NCBI GenBank assembly: GCA_965153355.1
Contig: OZ231127.1
Span: forward strand, 18,600,001-18,664,000
Source: Flaccisagitta enflata
Taxonomy: Eukaryota; Chaetognatha; Sagittoidea; Aphragmophora
Direction of reading: 5' to 3'
Length of the DNA stretch: 64,000 nt
Shown here: positions 59,126-64,000 of the stretch, piece after piece
How positions within the stretch are numbered: position 1 is the stretch's first letter
Layout: the number at the start of each line of letters is the position of its first letter
Notes under the pieces: model-generated
What the model saw: the letters and a program-made list of their open reading frames with translations, nothing else
Databases searched by the model: none
What the model was told of the DNA's origin: nothing
Made by a program: the position numbers and the translations under genes

Positions 59126-60169
59126 TTAGGTCCGGAAGAGAAGGATCGTTTGGGTCATTGTCTCTGACTGCGCCAGACGAGCCGATTCAGAATCGAGGCC
59201 AGGTTGAAAATCCTTATATAAGCCCGACAGGACATGGCGGGCCGAAGCTTTTTGGAGGATTCTCCACCAGACTTTCCCGCCGGCGGCGCATGACGTAGGA
59301 AGAGGAGTAGCGGCGAATTGTGCTTCGGTGTCGCGTTGAAATTCCCTCCAATTTGCTTTGTGGTAGTTGACGTAGTTCCTTGAGAAGCGCTGAGCTGGGA
59401 CGTCGTCGTCGAAGAGAATTGCCATCGGGAAATGATCAGAGTTCAGAGTCGAGATCACGGACCAATTCAAACTAACGGCGATGTTTGTTGGCGCGAAGAC
59501 AACGTCGGGAGAGGAATGCGACGAAGGACGAGTGGCGATGTTTGGGTCGTTTAAGGCGATGAAGTTAGTGTTGTCCACCTCGTCGGCAATCAAGTCGCCG
59601 CGGTTGTCGGAATTTCCAAGAGACCAAAGGTCATCGTGGGCATTGACGTCACCAACGACGACCGTGTCGTTGTCGAGAAGTGAGACAATTGAAGCGCGGA
59701 ATGTGGCGGGACAAGAAGTGTGTGGTGGGATATACACGTTCGAAATGTTCAGGTCGATGTTTGCAATTTTGGTTTTGATGATGGTGCTCTCGGTGACACC
59801 GTCGTTGATCGGAGTTGGTAATTCGATGTACGGAAGCGAGTGATGGATGAGAGTCAGCAAACCACCACCACCATCTTCTCTCGGTCGATCACGGCGGACA
59901 ACAGCGTATCCAGGGAAGAACGGAGTTCGAATAGTAGAAGTCAGCTTGGTTTCCTGAAGACAAGCTACTTTCACCCGACGTGTCACCAAGAAATTGGCGA
60001 GTTCGACAGCCGAGGTCCTGAGACCATTACAGTTCCAGGAGACAATACCGATCGGAGGCGATGGTGGGGGGGGACGAGGGCCAGGATGAGGATGGACGTT
60101 GCCGATGATGAGGAGGAGGAGGAGCGTCTGAAGAGCGAGGAGGAGGTGAAGACGAGAGAGTCGATTCAT
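59126..60169 (-). CDS. Endonuclease part of non-LTR retrotransposon
   Basis: Encodes the APE-like endonuclease that nicks the target to prime reverse transcription. I choose Met at 60167-60169. The frame also runs upstream to 60352, but those codons come from the neighbouring 22-bp repeat and are unlikely to be native. From that Met: hydrophobic leader about 4-23, degenerate 2A-like GNVHPHPGP (23-31), then the endonuclease with SWNCNGLR (from 44), catalytic Glu in LQETKL (73), GDVNAH (173-178) and SDH (244-246). All expected active-site residues are present. The frame ends at 59126 after a short out-of-frame tail, and the reverse transcriptase continues in another frame, so a one-base-type indel near 59165-59172 splits what is normally one long protein. 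Confidence 0.92.
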   Translation of the reverse strand: MNRLSRLHLLLALQTLLLLLIIGNVHPHPGPRPPPPSPPIGIVSWNCNGLRTSAVELANFLVTRRVKVACLQETKLTSTIRTPFFPGYAVVRRDRPREDGGGGLLTLIHHSLPYIELPTPINDGVTESTIIKTKIANIDLNISNVYIPPHTSCPATFRASIVSLLDNDTVVVGDVNAHDDLWSLGNSDNRGDLIADEVDNTNFIALNDPNIATRPSSHSSPDVVFAPTNIAVSLNWSVISTLNSDHFPMAILFDDDVPAQRFSRNYVNYHKANWREFQRDTEAQFAATPLPTSCAAGGKVWWRILQKASARHVLSGLYKDFQPGLDSESARLAQSETMTQTILLFRT

Positions 60170-60343
60170 TTTGGAGTTAGTAGGAGAACGCCGGCACTCA
60201 TACTCGGACGGCGCTGCCGGCGACGCCGTCCGGCCGAAAAAGGGGAGAACGAAGATTTGGGTAAGTTGAAAGCAAATTCGCCCCCTCTGTTGAGGGGTGA
60301 ATCCGGTCCACCACGACTCGTGAAGATACATGACGCATATCCA

Positions 60344-60645
60344 TGATGGCATACCTTGCAGTCCATGATGGCATACCTAGAAGTCCAGGATGGCATACCT
60401 TGAAGTCCATGATGGCATACCTTGAAGTCTTTGATGGCATACCTTGAAGTCCATGATGGCATACGTTGAAGTCCAAGATGGCATACCTTGAAGTCTATGA
60501 TGGCATACCTTGAAGTCCATGATGGCATACCTTGAAGCCCATGATGGCATACCTTGAAGTATATTATGGCATACCTTGAAGTCCATGATGGCATACCTTG
60601 AAGTCCATGATGGCATACCTTGAAGTCTATGATGGCATACCTTGA
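60344..60645. repeat. 22-bp minisatellite, about 13 copies
   Basis: Unit CATACCTTGAAGTCCATGATGG with few changes. It abuts the 5' end of the minus-strand retrotransposon. On the minus strand each unit offers an ATG, which extends the element's first frame artificially. Confidence 0.93.
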
Positions 60646-60709
60646 AAAAAATTTTAAAAAAAGGTTTCAAAAAAAGAATTCAAAATTCAAAAAAAAAAAT
60701 AAAAAAAAA

Positions 60710-60865
60710 TGCTTAAGTCTGAGTAACATATTACTATGTCAATAAGCTAATATCTCTTACACCAGATCTCAGATTTAATTCAAATTTTGCAGGGGTTGTT
60801 TATTTAGTACCCTTAACTTGTATACCAAATCAAAGAAAAATTCATTTAATTTTACTACCCTCTAC
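60710..60865 (+). repeat. Dispersed repeat E, copy 1
   Basis: About 155 bases with TCTCAGATTTAATTCAAATT, TTGCAGGGGTTGTTTATTTA and TGTATACCAAAT, about 80 percent like 61957-62112 by eye. Confidence 0.8.
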
Positions 60866-60951
60866 CAATGTGATGTGTGCAACAATTCATCCTATATAAA
60901 ACTCATACAATGTGATGTGTGCAACAATTCATCCTACATAAAACTCATACA
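60866..60951. repeat. 42-bp direct duplication
   Basis: Two head-to-tail copies beginning CAATGTGATGTGTGCAACAA at 60866 and 60908, with one or two differences. Confidence 0.93.
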
Positions 60952-61956
60952 ATTATCCAAATAAGAAACATTAAACTTTAAAGAAAATCTGAAAAAATAC
61001 GGACATTTATATAGTGTAAGCTTCCATTACATACACATACATACGTAAAATATGGTTTTTTGAAACACTATCAAAAATTCTCAGGCATATACTTTTTACT
61101 AAATGTGTCATATTTCTTCTATTTAAAACAAAATTTTAAGTGTATTTTAGAAAAATATATAAAACATTTTAGGGGAAGGGTATAGTTAGAGCTGTCTGGC
61201 ATTGATCGGGACCATCAACTCAGCCCAATTTTGGTTAAAATTACCTAATTGAAAAAAAGGAACCAGGGTGTCCATATCCCCAGCTGAGCCCCTTAATCCT
61301 AATTAGGGGGGTGGGAGAAAGGTGAATTTTTACTAAAATTGGTTAAGGTTATAAATACTTCTTAGTGATTAAAGGGAAAAAGCCTTCATCTTCACAGAAG
61401 ATATATCATGGGATGATAGGTCACCATGAGGGGTAAAAGGTTTTGTACATGTCCATAAGAATTATAAAAATTGATATAATTAATAAAAATTGATATGATA
61501 ACAAACCATTCAGCTTCTGGTCATCAGTTGGTGTCCTGTACCCAAAAAAAAGGGTTTCGCCCCATATATACATATATATCTAAAAATACATATGTATATA
61601 TTCACCAAGACCCAAGTACAGGTGGGGCACACCTTGAAGGTGTCCTTCACTGCATGGTTTGTAGAATATAGAAATCATCAGGAACACGCCATGACATCAA
61701 AAGAATATCATGTGTTTTCCCAATCATTTTCAAAATTCTTTATTATAGGAAAAAAACTTTTTTAAAAAAACATATATTAGGAATTACAATTAAACTATAA
61801 TAAAACTTAGAAGGTGCTTGGCTATGGTCTGCGACAAGTGGGTCAAAAGATTCTCATAGCCTCCCACCAATACTGTTCTCTGAAAAATATTAAAATGTTA
61901 TGAATATTATAAATATCATAAATATTAGAGAAATGTTGGAAAATGATAAAAGAATA
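60952..61956. other. Unassigned AT-rich sequence
   Basis: Contains a CATATATACATATATAT tract near 61563-61600 and a small palindrome ACACCTTGAAGGTGT near 61630. No gene. Confidence 0.4.
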
Positions 61957-62112
61957 AATCGCCTAAGTCCTAGTAACATAATAATACATGAATAGGCCAA
62001 TATCTCATACACCAGACCTCAGATTCAATTCGAATTTTGCAGGGGTTCTTTATTTAGCACCCTTTACCTGTATACCAAATTTAAAGAAAATTCACATAGT
62101 TTTACTATCCAC
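61957..62112 (+). repeat. Dispersed repeat E, copy 2
   Basis: Matches 60710-60865. The start motif AAATCGCCTAAGTCC recurs at about 62127, so a third truncated unit may follow and run to the GACA run at 62306. Confidence 0.8.
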
Positions 62113-62396
62113 TACCTATGAAAATCGCCTAAGTCCAGTAAAATATTACTACAAAAATAATAGGCAAAGGGTAGTGAAAGATTATGAATTTTTCTGAAAA
62201 TTGGTACACAAGCTCCCATTGACATAAAGTTAACACTGGTAAAGTTTCGTGAACTTCTGAGGCCTGGTTCAGAAGATATGAGAGGGTTTTAAACAGAGGA
62301 ACAGACAGACAGACAGACTACACAATCAGGTCCATCTTATAGCCGTGGGACAAAAAGCGCTGAAACATTCTGCACATAGTTCTCTTATACACATAG

Positions 62397-63351
<955 letters not shown>

Positions 63352-63446
63352 ACAGTTTTCTGAAGTCTTTGAGAGTGTAACTACCTTATTTAGCATAAAG
63401 AATACTTTGAAATACATTATTTTAGCTATTATCAAGCTATAAATGC
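63352..63446 (+). repeat. Dispersed repeat D, copy 2
   Basis: Same about 95-base segment as 55602-55700, with some ten differences and abrupt ends on both sides. Confidence 0.85.
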
Positions 63447-63468
63447 GAAAAATAGCACAAGCAGGCAA

Positions 63469-63517
63469 TTTGCTAGCAGAGCTGCTAGCAGTTATTTGAA
63501 ACTGCTCTGCTAGCAAA
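63469..63517. repeat. Hairpin with GCTAGCAG words
   Basis: TTTGCTAGCAGAGC (63469-63482) and its perfect inverse (63504-63517). GCTGCTAGCAG words continue to about 63540. Confidence 0.8.
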
Positions 63518-63540
63518 AAATTTTCAGCTGCTAGCAGTAA

Positions 63541-64000
63541 GTAGCAGTAAAAATTCTAATATTTTGATACTTTTCTGTCCGCTTTCCGGTAAAAATCCAA
63601 GTCAAATATCTACAAAGATTTCGTTTGTTCTTTTTTTTTATCTAAATGATAAAAAAATCTTCAGAAAATGATAATTAATAATGAATATGTAAAGGCTGTT
63701 CAATGACAATTACCTTGAACTGATGGGATACAGCCAGAATCAAAGAGATATGCTAAATTGGAAATATCTATTAGACTCAAGAATACACAAAAATACCTAT
63801 TCAGCTTGACCAACAACAATTCTGGGAGAGGAGGAATGTGCATCTAGTGCAGCTTGGATGCTTATTGCAATGATTGCTGATAAAGTAACTCATACAATAT
63901 GCCATCTAAAAGTCATGACTTTCTACAATAATATTCATTGAAAACCAAGTGATTGCAGTGAAAGTTGGATAACATTACCACCAAAACTACCTAATAATAA
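63541..64000. other. Unassigned AT-rich sequence
   Basis: Nothing recognised to the window end. Confidence 0.4.

Larger units (their letters stand above)
56832..60343 (-). mobile_element. APE-type non-LTR retrotransposon (ingi/I/Jockey-like)
   Basis: One element on the minus strand with the order leader, endonuclease, reverse transcriptase and Cys/His knuckle, and no RNase H. Flanking limits are uncertain. The 5' side runs into a 22-bp tandem repeat at about 60344, and no clear poly(A) or target duplication was found on the 3' side. GC content is higher than in the surroundings. The frame break near 59165 suggests a dead or mis-sequenced copy. The clade assignment comes from motif style only. 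Confidence 0.9.

Overview
This window looks like gene-poor nuclear DNA from a multicellular eukaryote, most likely an invertebrate animal. The reasons are: almost no non-repetitive open frame above about 100 codons; dozens of long di-, tri- and tetranucleotide arrays; many short non-autonomous DNA transposons; one APE-type non-LTR retrotransposon; and a short (CCCTAA)n tract, the TTAGGG-type telomere unit common in animals other than most insects. I cannot name the species. I found no host protein-coding gene, tRNA or rRNA that I can defend. The only convincing coding sequences belong to the retrotransposon at 56.8-60.3 kb.

Layout. 0-9 kb is dominated by (GA/TC)n, (GAAA)n, (GACA)n and GC-rich codon-like arrays. 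From about 9 kb onward three interspersed families take over. Family A/B is a small hairpin-ended element with about 27 full or partial copies. Its outer palindrome is AGTCGCG-TGCTA-CGCGACT in type A, or AGTYGCG-GACA-CGCRACT in type B. It has a GTCC-rich block and a core containing CCCCTGCCCACCCG, and ends near GTGTATCCGGCCTTGTT. Family C is a foldback-like element whose 55-70 bp inverted ends surround arrays of about 20 bp repeats. Two copies sit inside family A elements (12.0-12.6 kb and 23.4-24.2 kb). The third group is MITEs: two hAT-like families with 8-bp target duplications (10.4, 20.6, 38.3, 45.3 and 51.6 kb), and several TA-flanked, often palindromic elements (13.4, 25.1, 29.8, 30.6, 39.8 and 48.7 kb).

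Nesting is a main feature. At 21.2-22.1 kb a type A element lies in an 809-bp inverted-repeat insert, which itself interrupts a type B element. At 29.6-31.5 kb a recombinant family C element carries two separate palindromic MITEs. At 51.6-52.5 kb a hAT-like MITE is split by a 551-bp palindrome. Minisatellites (31 bp at 26 kb, about 92 bp at 34 kb, 90 bp at 35 kb, 82 bp at 37.7 kb, about 56 bp at 44 kb, GCGGGA-type at 49.5 and 54-55 kb, 22 bp at 60.5 kb) add much of the remaining sequence. Several of them, and many microsatellites, begin exactly where a family A/B or C element stops.

The retrotransposon lies on the minus strand. An endonuclease part and a reverse-transcriptase part are in different frames, separated by what looks like one small indel. 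Ahead of the endonuclease is a hydrophobic leader ending in a degenerate 2A-like motif. The last 1.5-4 kb is AT-rich, with diverged dispersed repeats and a long (CA)n tract.
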